This document shows positions 27,198 through 40,453 of a stretch of 64,000 bases of DNA, piece after piece. The stretch is taken from contig OY730172.1 of the NCBI GenBank assembly GCA_963422465.1, forward strand, positions 2,294,001-2,358,000. Reading direction: 5' to 3'. The DNA is from Lichina pygmaea. Taxonomy: Eukaryota > Ascomycota > Lichinomycetes > Lichinales > Lichinaceae. Positions within the stretch are counted from its first letter, which is position 1, and each line of letters opens with the position of its first letter. The notes beneath the pieces are model-generated. The model was not told the origin of the DNA, made no database searches, and saw nothing but the letters and a program-made list of their open reading frames with translations. Made by a program: the position numbers and the translations under genes.

Positions 27198-30100
27198 ATC
27201 GATATATCCCCTCACTCTCGGCCGACTCTTGTGCAGGAGTCACTGGGTGTCGAGGGGAATTGATCTCCTGGTTTGGTTCTGCCCATTTTCTTTTCTCGGC
27301 GCGGAAAGAGATCGTCAAATATTAATACCGCGAACGAGAAAAATTCTGTGCCGTGGTCTGGAGACGTCATAGCGGCAGAGATCTGGAAAGATCGGCCCTT
27401 CTTCGCTCGAGCCCTAGCGGTAGCGAAGGAGATTCTTTCTGGTTCGAGAACACGCCGAGGCGGCCGCTAGACCACATCGGGATTGGCGGGCCTTGCACCG
27501 CCGCACCGCGCCCGGGGTGTCTTTCCGATTCTGGTAAGACCTGGTGGCTTCTATGGGGGACTGCAGCGGGTTAATAATAGAAGTTAAGCCACAGCTTTGT
27601 CATCGGCAGACTCGACGCGAGAGCGCTCGGCTTAGTCAGTGCCATGTGGTGCCAAAGCGACGATGCTCGACGCAAGCCTGCCGCGCACGGACTCCACCAA
27701 CGACCGACGACAGCGAGAACCTCGTGGTCATGCAAGCCTTCGTGGCTTGGTTCTGACTACTGTACGTACGTACTCCATGCAGTGCCTTGTTGGCTTGATT
27801 ATGTGGCCCTGCATTGCGATGCATGTTTTTGCGTACGCCAGTCTTCAGCCCGATCGTACGTACATACGTACGTAACGTACTAATCTTTCCAAATCCGATC
27901 GTAGCAGGATTCCCGCGATACCCGGGTTGTATTCTTGCCAGTTGGGCTATCGTACCCCTAAGTGCTTTCGTACAGTACCGTACAGTGGCACGACGCAAGT
28001 CTGCGTACACCTTCATACATGATCTACCTCGGGTTGGTCCGGAGGATCAATACATCATCACTTGCTGCCGTCGCTGTTACTCTGATTCTGTCGCATTACT
28101 TGAGAAGATAGCAGCTGATGGGTCGTACCGGTGTACGCAGACTGGTGTCGCGACGCTGTACGTTGCCCTCTCACCCCACCAAACAATCCCCGGGGGAGTT
28201 GAGGCTGCGCCCGGAAGCTCCCCGGGACTCCGATCTCGTCCGGGCCGTACCCGGCTTGTTTTCGTCGGCCGTCAGCCCGAGCGGAACCCGAATTGCCGGA
28301 AAAGCTCCGAACATGCAGTGTCTGCTCGCTTGGGATTTAAAGTGCTTACTCACGTGGTAGACAGTCAGCACTATACGTACATACTGTACGTATCACTCCA
28401 GGCTTGCTTCGGTCCTAATTCGGAGCGCTTGGCTCCATGTCGCTACTGCACCTCGTACGCTAGCCCCGGACTTGGGCCTGTCTTTTCTTCCTCTGCAGGC
28501 CGTTGTTGATCGGTAAGGGCAGTGTCAGAACTAATTAGGGCACGCGGGTGGTCCACCTAGACCCGAACAAGTCATTTGCGCCGGCTGCGCTGTTGCACTT
28601 GTGCTCGATTGGTAGTCCGGCAGGCTTGAGCCCGATGTGAGGTGCGCCTAGCCGAGACGAAACGCACGACCGATCTGGTAGCGGCCGGGAACTTGCCGAA
28701 GATGATCAGTCGGGCCATGCCGAGGTCGCGTAGCGGACGCTGTGTCACGCTCTGGACCGGTTTGCGACGACGCTGCATCTCACCATCGACGGATGTTGAT
28801 GCTATTCTCGATTGTTCTCTGCGCCCAGCATCTTGCCCTCCCGGAGTGATGTGTACGGCAACATCGAAATATCAAACGGAGAGCTCTTTCTTCAAGACTC
28901 AACACCCACAACTTGATGTCATCGTTTATGGATATATCTATGGGTCACGTGATCTGATCACCGCTACATGACTACGGTAACTGGTTTACGTGACCTCCAT
29001 AGACTTCCCTGGCACCCAATAATCAAAGGAGCCAATCAAACCAGCAACAACCGCTTCGCGAATCATGCGCAAGTGGCCTCCCACTAAAAGCATGTTGCTA
29101 GTCTTGAAGCTTTTGATATTAGTGCGCCATTGCTCGCTCGGTTCTTATGTCGACCAGGTGCCTGACAATTCTCAAGAGCATCAGCAGACTGAATATTCTT
29201 CACCAGGTCTCTCGAAGCGCTGTCGCGCCACTTTAAGTATACATATCCACAGGATGCAGTCTCTCTTCTCTAACATGGTCACACTGCCTATGTCCCTCCA
29301 GAGCTCTTTCAATCTCTCGATTTCGGCCCAGATACTCTTTGTCCCACACTGTGTGCAACAACATTTGCTAGATGTACGTTTTTTGATCTTTGTAGACAGC
29401 AATATGGTGGGCTTGAGATTCTTTCTGGTGAGATTATCATTACTGTCCGGTATCGACAGTGAGGCAGAAGAGAGTGCTCGAGTTTTGTTTCCTTCAACTG
29501 TCTAGATCTCTATCTTGTTGACTGGGTGTGAGAAAGCCCGAGTCTGGGCTTACACTGGAGGCGGAAGATGTCTTGAGGATGTGTAGGTAGCGTTATTACA
29601 AGTCTACAAAGGAGGAAGGAGAGTGTGCTCCGGCAGATCGACAGATATACAATGGACACGACTGCCGACTTGTAGAAGACACTTGGTGGGAGATTCCCTG
29701 ACCACTCAGAGAGTCGCCTGAGTAATCTGAGCTTGGGAGCCATGTTGCTTGTGATGCTTCAGGTCGGCTATGATGGAGCTTGCCTCTAGATGCGCAACAC
29801 ACAACAGAGAAGATCCTCTGCATCTCCCTTCCGATACGCAGATTGGGGTTCCAGCAGAGCTACTGGGTAGAGCGATCCTTCTCATCCGGGGGTCAGATCC
29901 CAGCATTTTCAAAGAGCACTGGACCAGCAACAACTCTACCAGGTGTAACTCTACCAGGTGTCGCTTGTTGCAACATCTGTTGGCTGGTTATGTTGTCCCA
30001 CTCGAAGCTTCTTTGCCCTGGCAATTCCTCTGGTATGCCTCACTTACGTACTTGTATGCAAACACTTCCCTGAAAATACTCTCTTTCCCGGGATTACCTC

Positions 30101-30334
30101 TCCACATCTGTGTACTTGGAATTTGGCCTGTCTTCTCACTGTAAGATAAGTATATTCTTGTACTCTGTTCCAACCATCCACATCACTACTGACCACCGAC
30201 CGCCGACCGCTGATTTGACTGCCCCCCAACTGCAATCTTTTTCAACAGTAGCTGTGGGGTGTGGTCACGTCACCACGTCACCTCAACATCTTCTCTTTTT
30301 TTCACTACTTTGTCTCATGATCCTCTTGAAGACA
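26618..30334. other. 3.7-kb stretch without a recognised gene
   Basis: The part next to 26617 should be the promoter and leader of the zinc-finger gene; it contains a 25-bp G-run (26867-26891) and a (CGT)n run near 27167-27197. From 27740 to 28400 CGTACG/TACGTA palindromes recur. TCACGTGA is at 28945-28952. A short tandem duplication (ACTCTACCAGGTGT) lies near 29933-29962. Several open frames (for example 27814-28509) show no domain, motif or sensible composition and are not called. Confidence 0.5.
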
Positions 30335-30737
30335 ATGGCTTCCCCAGTCAAGCAGCAGGATCTTCGGTCGCGGTGCAAGGTGTTAGGCTTGAGTGCGAGT
30401 GGAAGTGACCAGACACTTCAAGACCGTATGATCGGTGGACGCAATTCTGTATTGTACCGTCAACGTGCCAGGCATATCTTTCGATGATGCTGCTGTTCTT
30501 TTTCAGAATGGGCTATCCCAAGAGGGTGGACACACGAGTCTTGATCACGATCATGAGCCCCCTCGATGGGGAAATGCTGGTGGGCTGACCACGCTGGAAA
30601 AGCTTGACCAAACCTTGAGCGAGACACAAGCTCTCAAGAGCAAGATGAGCGTTGTTGAGCTCAAGCTCACACGAGCTGATGAAGAAATCATGAGTCTCCG
30701 AAAGAGGGTTGACATGATGGCTACGTATGTCAAGTGA
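30335..30737 (+). CDS. Small two-exon protein: SAP-like N-terminus plus coiled coil
   Basis: Tentative gene of about 114 aa. Exon 1 (30335-30448) encodes LRSRCKVLGLSASGSDQTL followed by QDRM, which fits the helix-turn-helix pattern of SAP DNA-binding motifs. Intron 30449-30506 (58 bp, GTATTG...TTTTTCAG) joins in phase to exon 2 (30507-30737), whose C-terminal half is a strong coiled coil (LEKLDQTLSETQALKSKMS, then a leucine/valine heptad helix). An in-frame ATG six codons upstream (30317) is an alternative start. A GTATGT donor near 30725 could lead to further exons; a 90-codon open segment ending at 31174 lies downstream. The donor is weak and I know no homologue. It could be a host gene or a relic of a mobile element. 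Confidence 0.4.
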
Positions 30738-32837
30738 CGTCTATTGAAAGCCGACAACTGGTTGACTCTGGAGAGAGGTGCTGACAGCTGACAACCGGTC
30801 ACTGTGTGTAGATTCGTCCCTCTTGTCTAACTAAAATCTGGGAGCGACGACAAAGGAGAGGAAAACTCTGCATGCTGGTCACGTGTCTGCAGATACCAAT
30901 TTAGCCGCTCAGGGGGAGGCTACTCCCTGCACCCCTGCAAATCCTCTGGCGACTCTCCGTAGAGTCCCCGGCTGACAAGATTCAGAGTCGATTTATCTCT
31001 GTGTACTGTCGGGACATAGTCCACAATGTGACAGCGAAAGACTGGAAAATTTTCGCTGAGGGCAGCAGCAGCGCCCAAGACAGTGATCCTATTGGGGACA
31101 GCGAGCTCTACTGGTTAGGACACCGTGAAGATGACGATCATGTCGTGGACTTGTACAGGCTGTACATAAATTGAGTCGCAAAGTGTTGACCGGCAGTCCT
31201 CGCTCGCGGCTAGAGCTGAGGTCACATGAGAGAAGAAGAGAATTTTCCTGAATATTAGACATCTAGCTAGCGACACAGAAAATCAAGAGAGATCTTTCGC
31301 GCTGGAAGTCTCTTCTGTACGACGCCGTCACCGCACGCTGACCAGTCGCCTGGCTGCTCAACAATTCTCAACCTCGTCATACTCAACTCCACCATTTATG
31401 CCACCCACAAAATACTCAAGTCAAAGAGCTACACTGTTGCTGACTGAGTCCAGGCTCTTAAGCTGCCTGAGGAATGCAAGCCTTATACTGAAATCACCAA
31501 TGTCACTGGAGTATCCAAATCACCAATCACACAACTCTGTAAAAAGACTACAGAGCATATATTAAATATGTCAGTGACTGGAATAAGCTCCCACAAAGTG
31601 AAATCCAGTGTTGGACTACACAGATTCTGACAGGCTTCAGGGGATGGAAGTGCCAGGCAATCGCCAGGAGATGATGGTTTCATTTGTCTGGCCTGTCCAC
31701 CAAGAGACGGACCGGCCACTTAAACTAAAGCTCTAGCGATCCGTCTGATGGCACAGCTGCCGCTTCCTAGCGCGAGCCGTAGCTAGAGTCCCAAAGTACA
31801 GTCGGTTCCCTCTCTTGGTCTTTTCTGTGCAGAATAGCGGTATAACAAGAAGATAATTTATTGATATCTGCAGAGGACAACCCAGCCATGTTGCAGGTCA
31901 TGGCTGCCTACACGACCGCAAAGGCCGATGGGAGCAGGCCTATCAAGCCGGAGATTGACCGCATATCGAAAGCTGATCAGCACTCTCAAGGACAGCGAGT
32001 ACCGGCAAGATTTCATGGACAATGAAGGTTCAGCAGAGAAGAGATGGTACTTGGCATTTTGGGATACATGGGTTAAATTATGCTGAAGAACAGCAATGCA
32101 GAGGTATGGATAGTCGTTATTTGAGACCATGAGGGAGATCTGATTTGAGTGGCAGATGAGAGAGCCCACAAGCTTCGCAATCGCCGTATTGGAGATATCA
32201 GTTCCCACCGGCTTGAATTGGCCCGACCGCAATTCTTCCTGTTACTCTCCTCCTTCAATCTCTTGCACTTCTTGTCTATGTTCTACAGGTAAATCCGACA
32301 GTCTGACTGCCGGTGATGCTGAAACTGACACATCTACCAAAGCTAGCTCCATTGATTGTCGACCTCAGCTGTCATTCGGCCGTGTACGGCCGAGGACATC
32401 CAAGAGTCTTACTGGCCGATGTCGAAAAGCTAGTAGGAACTATTCTTGCCAACTATTTGGATGCCCGGGCCTCCCGTGGCTATTCGAAGAACGGGAATAA
32501 GGAGGAGCACTTTCTGGAGGCAGCGTACGTAACGTACAACCAATTCTCACAAGGGGCCGAACTTCTACTCAGTATTCAGGCTACTCCTGGCCTGAGACAC
32601 TCGTACATCGGTATAGCTGGAGCGGGTCCAGTTGAAAAGGAGCAGAGTCCCAATAATTTGCCTATACCTGTGCCTTGGAGGTACTTCGTACCTCTCCTCC
32701 CCTCGCTAGCTCGGTCGGGACACCCTTCCGGAGTAAGGGTGTCCGACAGCGCAACGGTGTGGACAGCGCAACGGTCCCACACAAAATTAAGCTGAATTGG
32801 TGTCGACTATCTTCAAACCACCATAACTTCTCAACAA
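30738..32837. other. 2.1-kb stretch without a recognised gene
   Basis: Contains an open segment 30904-31174 (ending VVDLYRLYIN) that may be a further exon of the preceding gene, and open frames around 31858-32232 (minus) and 32313-32795 (plus) with no recognisable domain. The composition is closer to the repeat-rich parts of the window than to the genes. Confidence 0.4.
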
Positions 32838-33035
32838 CATGGTCAAATCATACACTGAGGCCGAGGATCATATCCAGGAAGCTCTGTCCAGCTGACAAGG
32901 CAGTAGTGGCTAGAGCAAAGGAGGAAGCAAAGGCAGTGAAAGAAGCAGAGAAAGCAGCAGCAGCTAAAGTGAAGGAAGATGCAAAGATAGCAAAAGAGAT
33001 AGCAAAGACAGCAAAGAAAGTAACGCAGATGATGA
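32838..33035 (+). mobile_element. Possible internally deleted pogo/Fot1-like DNA transposon relic
   Basis: A start MVKSYTEAEDHIQEAL resembles the first helix of the psq-type helix-turn-helix that opens fungal pogo/Fot1 transposases. Within 60 bp it passes into a lysine/alanine/glutamate-rich segment (RAKEEAKAVKEAEKAAAAKV) like the charged C-terminal tail of such proteins; a stop separates the two. The catalytic DDE core is absent. The right side is cut by a LINE piece. The assignment rests on resemblance only. Confidence 0.3.
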
Positions 33036-33225
33036 TGGTGGGGGGTGGCTGGTTAGTAACCGGTATCCAGCTGCTCCTGAGCCCAGGAGAACTGGGAGAG
33101 AACTCCGTGGCGTAGGATCCACGAGGTGAGGGCGGCGGCGGGCCGCGGGCGCGAGATCATCACCTGGTAGTCAGTAGTAGCAGCCGCAGTGTAGAGACTG
33201 CGGCGCACTCGCTGCAGGCGTGCGC
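33036..33225 (-). mobile_element. LINE 3' coding fragment
   Basis: About 190 bp nearly identical to the segment from 38821 of the LINE at 38660-40453, in the same (minus) orientation, covering the extreme C-terminal coding region. It lacks the 3' untranslated region and tail, so it is a fragment, truncated on both sides. Confidence 0.75.
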
Positions 33226-34549
<1,324 letters not shown>

Positions 34550-35437
34550 CTTGATGGATGTTGGTAGAGAGGTATGAAGATGTGAGATGGGCTCGGATGT
34601 TGCAGTACGACTTTGCAACCGCGTGAGCTGATGATATGTTCGAGCAGTGGTATCGGTTTGAATTGGTGGAAAGCAGAGAAAGAGGCTGGGTGGGGGGATT
34701 CGTCGGTTGATATACAGCGGGCCAAAAAATCAGATCAACCGATCGGTCTGGCGCTAGGCCCGAAGCGGACCACCGTCGCGCCTCTAGCCCAAATCCAGAT
34801 TGACCAATCAACGGCGAGTTTCATACTGGCCTGATTTGTCAGCAACTTGAGCTTCACTCACCCTGAACCCTCGCAGTCCACCACAGACCAAACATTGATG
34901 CCTCAACCTGTAGACGACCCATTTACATTACGTCCAGCTGTACGGCTCTTACGCCTGTAAGACAGTCCAATTCGGACGAACGCCTAGTATCCTGCATCTG
35001 CCGTAGTATTCTTGCAGGGATGGGCAACAGCCATCTGGAAGGTGTCGGTGGGTGTGTCCTGTTCTCGCTTAGCTTCGGATGCTGCCATCTGATTGGACCA
35101 AATTCGGTTGATACTGTACTCCCTCGCAATTGCCCGGTCTTTCAGACTGCAAATCCTATGGGGTTTCGCGTGTCAGATTCGCGTGTCATTTTTGTTGTTG
35201 TTTTCCCACAAGATCAACCCGCCGATCGGCTGCATTCCCTTTCCGTATAAATACCCCTCCCCCCACCCGCTTTCTTCGCTTCTCGCTCCTTCTCTCTCAC
35301 CACCATCTCGTTAGAGCCGCATTTTACAACCGGCTTTCACAACTCTCACTTGTCCGTCATCAAATACCAGACCTTCGCGCAAGTGAAATCGATCATTACG
35401 GTCTGATCGCATCGGCTAACCAGTTGATATCTTTGCG
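34550..35437. promoter_or_regulatory. Shared divergent promoter of H4 and H3
   Basis: 888 bp between the two start codons. TATA-like sequences face each gene: TATAAATA at 35246-35253 for H3, and a minus-strand TGTATATC near 34708-34716 for H4. A CCAAT-type box pair lies at about 34799-34810 (ATTGACCAATCA) and a further GATTGG at 35091-35096. Two copies of AGATCAACC followed closely by CCGATCGG occur at 34732-34746 and 35211-35229, and two CGGTTGAT elements on the opposite strand lie near 34704 and 35105. The repeats suggest shared sites for cell-cycle control of both genes; binding factors are unknown. Confidence 0.75.
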
Positions 35438-36008
<571 letters not shown>

Positions 36009-36528
36009 ATGATGTGGTGCTAGGCTTTCTTTCGTTCACTTGACGATTGATTTCATGGGAGTGGGGGCCTTTTCTTTGCCGGTGTAGCATAACGGGGTTC
36101 TCTGGGAATGGCAATGCCTTCTTTCTTCTAATCACGACTCGAGCGAACAAATACCAAATTTTCGCTCTGCTCGGACGAAGATGACTTGTACGTTCACGAT
36201 TGTTCTGGTCATCAAGTCATCTATCCCGACCGTAGATGCCTCGGGTGTCGTATAAGCCGAGACCGCCCACGCGTACCCTGCACGGATGAACCAGGTATGA
36301 CCTAGGACACCTGCCGAACGCCATCACGTTGGTTCAACACCCAAAATGTAGTCACATAGATATCGAAAAGACATTTCCTGTATCTTTCAAAGACTAGGGA
36401 AACCAGAGTAGCCTACGAGTACATACGTGTTGTCGGTGGAGATGTGCTTGTTCCGCTAATCGAGACTCGATGATGCATGACCTCGAGGGCCAATCCGAGG
36501 CGAAGCCCACTCAGCACCACCACGAGCG
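36009..36528. other. Intergenic between H3 and the exonuclease gene
   Basis: Holds the H3 3' untranslated region and the exonuclease promoter. Nothing else recognisable is visible. Confidence 0.5.
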
Positions 36529-37836
36529 ATGCACCCCAACATCTCAACGCCCACGATCGATAACGGGACACGGACTTCGTTCCTCAATGCCGACCCGTCG
36601 GACGACAGCAGCGACTATGGATCGGACTTCACTGGCGAGGACGAGCAGCTGCTGATCGACCTTCTGGCTCGAGTGCCGGGCCGAGGAAGCATCGACTCCG
36701 AAGCCCTGCCTGTCCGGACACTGTCCCCGCGAGCGGATCGTCGCGATGATGAGACCCACAAGTTCGCGCCCGATCACCGTCCGACCCACGGCCGAGAGAT
36801 GGCGATGGAGGCCGCGGCCGGGGCGGACCCAGTCGCCGCAGATGGCCGCTGGATCGAGGTTGCGCTCGAACGCGACGACCCTGACCATTCCGCGGCTGGT
36901 GGGTCCCGATCCGTTGCGGCGAGACCGAGAATGCTGGGAGGGCGTGGGCTGAACTGACCGACTGACGCCGCAGCGTCTAGTTCCGCAAGAAGATAGTCCG
37001 TCCAAGCCGGTAGAGGTAGGGCAGCCGCCCCAGCCGGCCGAGGCCGCGCCGCCGGAGGAGGGGCCTACCGATGGGCGCTCGCCGCTGAAGCGGTTTCGCA
37101 CGGCGCCGAAGAAGCCGCTCTCGGTGACCGATCTGGTCTCGCCGGCCTGGTGCGAGCTTCAATACTGGTACACGCTCACGAAGTACGGACGGAAGCCGAG
37201 GACGGCGGCGATGAAGCAAGGCTCGGTCGTGCACCAGGTCTTGCAGGACCAGGTGCATCGCGCCGTGCCGGTCCAGACGACGACCCGGGAGGACGCCTGG
37301 GGCCTGCGCATCTGGAACGTGATCCACGGCCTGCGGACGCTCCGAGAGACGGGAATGACGCGCGAGCTCGAGGTGTGGGGCGTCGTCGACGGCGCCGTCG
37401 TCGTCAACGGCGTCATCGACGAGCTCTCCTACGACTGCCCGGACCGCGTCCTGGACGCCGAGATGCAGGCCGAGGCGGCCGCCAAGGAGGCCGAGGCCGG
37501 CGGCGTCCAGCGCACCCTCGACCACTACATCAGGGTGGCCGAGACCAACCGCGAGCTGGGTCGCGATATGGCCGGCCCGGGTGCGGCGAAGCCCGCGCGC
37601 AAGGTCTACATCACCGACGTCAAGACGCGCGTGTCGAACCGTTCCCTGCCCTCGAGTGCGTCGTTGCGGCCGACGTTGATGCAGCTGTTCATCTACCACC
37701 GCCTGCTCTCCGACTTGGCCTCGGGGAAGGTCGACCCGGACGTGATCTTTGCCCGAAACCGAGTCGACCCGTCGGTGCCGTTCACCGACGCCTTTATCGC
37801 TCAGGTCGGCGGTCTCGAGGACGCCTACGACGTCAC

Positions 37837-37885
<49 letters not shown>

Positions 37886-38296
37886 ACCGAGGGCGAAGAG
37901 TACGGGGAGCCGATCCACGGGCCCGCCAGATCGCTCGACACGCTGCTCCGACACAACTCGCTGCGGCAGCTGTGGGGCCTCCTGATCGACTCCCTGCGCG
38001 AGACCTTCCCGCACGGCCGTCTCAGCGTCGGCGACGTGCTCAAGGTCGAGTACCGACGGCAGACCGACGGCGAGGTCTTGGGCGAGCGCACGCTCGTCTA
38101 CGACGACACCGTGCTGCGGCTGTATCTCGACGAGGCCATGCGCTGGTGGAAGGGCGAACGCGCCGCCGTCGGCGTCCCCGTCGAGGAGGCCTACAAGTGC
38201 CGCAGCTGCGACTTTGCCGACACGTGCTCGTGGCGCAACGGCAAGATCGAGGAGAGCATCCTCAGGCACCGGCAGAGGACGAGGAGCGTTGTCTAG
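36529..38296 (+). CDS. exo5: Exo5/Dem1-type single-strand DNA 5' exonuclease
   Basis: PD-(D/E)XK nuclease of the Exo5/Dem1 family, which digests single-stranded DNA from 5' ends and in fungi is tied to mitochondrial or nuclear DNA maintenance. 561 aa from two exons (36529-36898, 36981-38296) with an 82-bp phase-1 intron (GTGGGT...GTCTAG, CTGAC branch). The conserved part starts near residue 170 (VTDLVSPAWCELQYWYTLTK). Active-site blocks include KQGSVVHQVLQ, VVNGVIDEL and KVYITDVKTR. Four cysteines for a 4Fe-4S cluster are visible: one in WCELQYW and three in CRSCDFADTC near the end. A run of about 16 aspartates (near residues 410-426) is inserted in the nuclease domain. The first 165 residues are poorly conserved and acidic; the start ATG is the first in frame. 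Confidence 0.88.
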
Positions 38297-38659
38297 CGTA
38301 CTTCTGTCCTGTGTGTCGTCTCGTTTATTTTACCGGCGCTGTGAGGGAGTGGCGGCAGCAGCAGGAGGAGGAGGAGGAGGGGAAGAGGAAGAACCGTCCT
38401 TTTTCTTCCTCCACAAGTACGTTGCGGAGGCGTTACGACTGTGCACTGCATCGGAGGACGCTGCATCTCAGGGCATCTCAGGCTCTCGGTAAAATCACCA
38501 AGGCTCTGAGCTCGACATTTCAAAGGAAGACATATCTGCGACCATTCATCCACTTGATGATACGAGCTCCCGCCACGGTGGATGAGAAGGGAGGGTTTTT
38601 GCCTCGAAGACGGTTTCATCCTTTCATCTGTATTCAACAGCTTTATCCCGACAGACTGT
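38297..38659. other. 3' side of exo5, including the LINE target duplication
   Basis: Purine-rich run of AGG/GAG near 38366-38396. The last 14 bp (TCCCGACAGACTGT, 38646-38659) are the left copy of the target duplication of the LINE at 38660-40453. No gene is seen. Confidence 0.6.
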
Positions 38660-40453
38660 TTGATTGATTGATTGAATTCCTACGCCATTCTAGCACTAGT
38701 GTATCTAGGCTACGCTGGGTCAACTATAGAATCAGGCTAGGAAAACTCAACTGAGTAAAAAACCTCTCCCTGCAGCGCCTCAGGCAGCGCTATCCTCTCG
38801 AGTAATCTGTAGAACGTGGGGGGGGGTGGCTGGTTAGCAACCAGTATCCAGCTGCTCCTGGGCCCAGGAGAACTGGGGGAGAACTCCGTGGCGTAGGATC
38901 CACGAGGTGAGGGCGGCGGCGGGCCGCGGGCGCGAGATCATCACCTGGTAGTCAGTAGTAGCAGTCGCAGTATAGAGACTGCGGCGTACTCGCTGCAGGC
39001 GTGGGCACTCCAGGACTACATGCTTGGCAGTCTCCCACTGCGCTCCGCAGCAACAAGCCGGCGTCGGGAAGCCGGGGACTTGTCGCCTGCAGAGGAAGGC
39101 TGCCAGCCCAATCTTACCTGTGCGCATCTGCGTTAAGATGCTGCTTTGGGCCTTGGATAGGCCGGCGCGAAGCCGGAGAGACGCCCGGTACGGCATCTTG
39201 TCCGGCTTCCAGTTGTCTCCCCCTCCAGGATCTGGGTCCAGCAGCTGGACCTGAGGTGGGGGCCCGCTGTGGAGCTCATGCCATCGCTCCCAGCACCATT
39301 GCTCCAATAGCAAACAGGCCTGCCAGACTGTTCGTGGGGGAGTGCCTGGGGGTGGAGTGGCTGCGGGGTGGCTGTCAGCCCACGGGGGCAGGCCCAGAGA
39401 CCCCTTGGTGGATTCCAGTGGCCGCTGAGGCCAGAGGATTGACTCTGCCCAGCGGTGACGTGCCTGGCCTGGTGAGATGTAGGTGCGGCGGCGTCGTCCC
39501 AGCTGTCGGGCCAGCTGACGCCTGAGTTGTTCGCAGGCTTCTTGAATCTCTGTCCAGACCCCGGAGGCTTCCATCCTGGCACGTGCCTGTAGCTGCAGTC
39601 ATGCCATGTGCGCCCGGACCGGTGGGACAGCGGCCTTGCTCTCAAGCTGCTTCTGGCTGGTGGCTCTGAAGCCGCCAGTAACTGACCGCAGGCAGCGTTG
39701 TTGCTGCTGTTCAAGGGTGTCTCCAATCCAGCGTCAGTGTGCTGGCCTCAGGAGGCTGTCCAGCGGGCTCCACACTGTTGCTCCGTAGGTAATGACTGGG
39801 CGCACCACAGTGTTGTAGATCAGCTGTGCTTTGTTGAAGGTGGCTCCCCAGGTGGATCCTGTGATGGCGGAGAGGGCCCAGCTTTGCTGTGTTGCCCTTT
39901 TGGCTGTGCGCTTCATGTGCAGTCCCCAGCAAAGCTTTGGGTCCAGCAGGATGCTGAGTATCCGGAGGGTTGGTTGTGGGGCCTTGGTGATACCTTCCAA
40001 GTTGACACCTGCGGCCATGTTGAATTGCCTTGGGGAACAAGTCAGGTGCATCAACTTGTATTTGTGTGGTGCAAAGGCAGCTCCGTGGTAGTCAGCCCAT
40101 GTGGTGCAGCCGTGGTGGACATGTTCCAGCACTTGGCAGTTGCTTTCTGTGCTGTTGCCGACCACTAGGATGTTGACATCGTCAATGAAGCTGATAGCCA
40201 ACACCTTCCCGGTTCCTCGAGTGCAGAAGTTGACCAGATCCTTGTTGAAGAATAGGAAGAGGATTGGGGAGACTGGGGACCCCTGCGGTATGCCAGTGGA
40301 CACCTGGTGAGTGTTGCTCTGCCATCACCCTAGGACTAGGGAGGTTTGGCAGTCCTTCAGGAAGCTGGCTGTCCATCTGAGAAGTGCTGTCGGCATGCGG
40401 TCTCACCGGAGGATGTGCAGTAGTCAGTCATGCGACATGTTTGGGAACACCGC
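38660..40453 (-). mobile_element. LINE, 5'-truncated, with 14-bp target duplication
   Basis: Minus-strand non-LTR element of 1.8 kb. The 3' tail, (TCAA)n read on the minus strand, is at 38660-38675 and the 3' untranslated region at 38676-38833. An open frame at 39574-38834 encodes the C-terminal part with a cysteine/histidine knuckle, CCCGAQWETAKHVVLEC, and a frame at 40303-39734 encodes the reverse transcriptase palm, with GIPQGSPVSPILF and the catalytic FIDD. The two frames are out of phase with an interruption between them (near 39600). No RNase H signature is seen. TCCCGACAGACTGT occurs on both sides (38646-38659 and 40454-40467), so the 5'-truncated end at 40453 is an original insertion end. 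It is probably Tad1/I-like, the usual group in Pezizomycotina. Confidence 0.88.

Noticed and set aside
27814-28509. 231-codon open frame on the plus strand
   Set aside because: No domain, no splice-supported extension, composition like the surrounding palindrome-rich intergenic DNA; most likely chance.
29843-29905. tRNA-like segment (GGTAGAGCG followed by GGGTCAGATCCC) as a tRNA or SINE head
   Set aside because: The A-box and B-box-like words are only about 20 bp apart and no acceptor or anticodon stem pairs, so it cannot fold as a tRNA.
36470-36655. Earlier ATG-led frame upstream of exo5
   Set aside because: It is in a different frame, has no domain, and overlaps the better-supported start at 36529.
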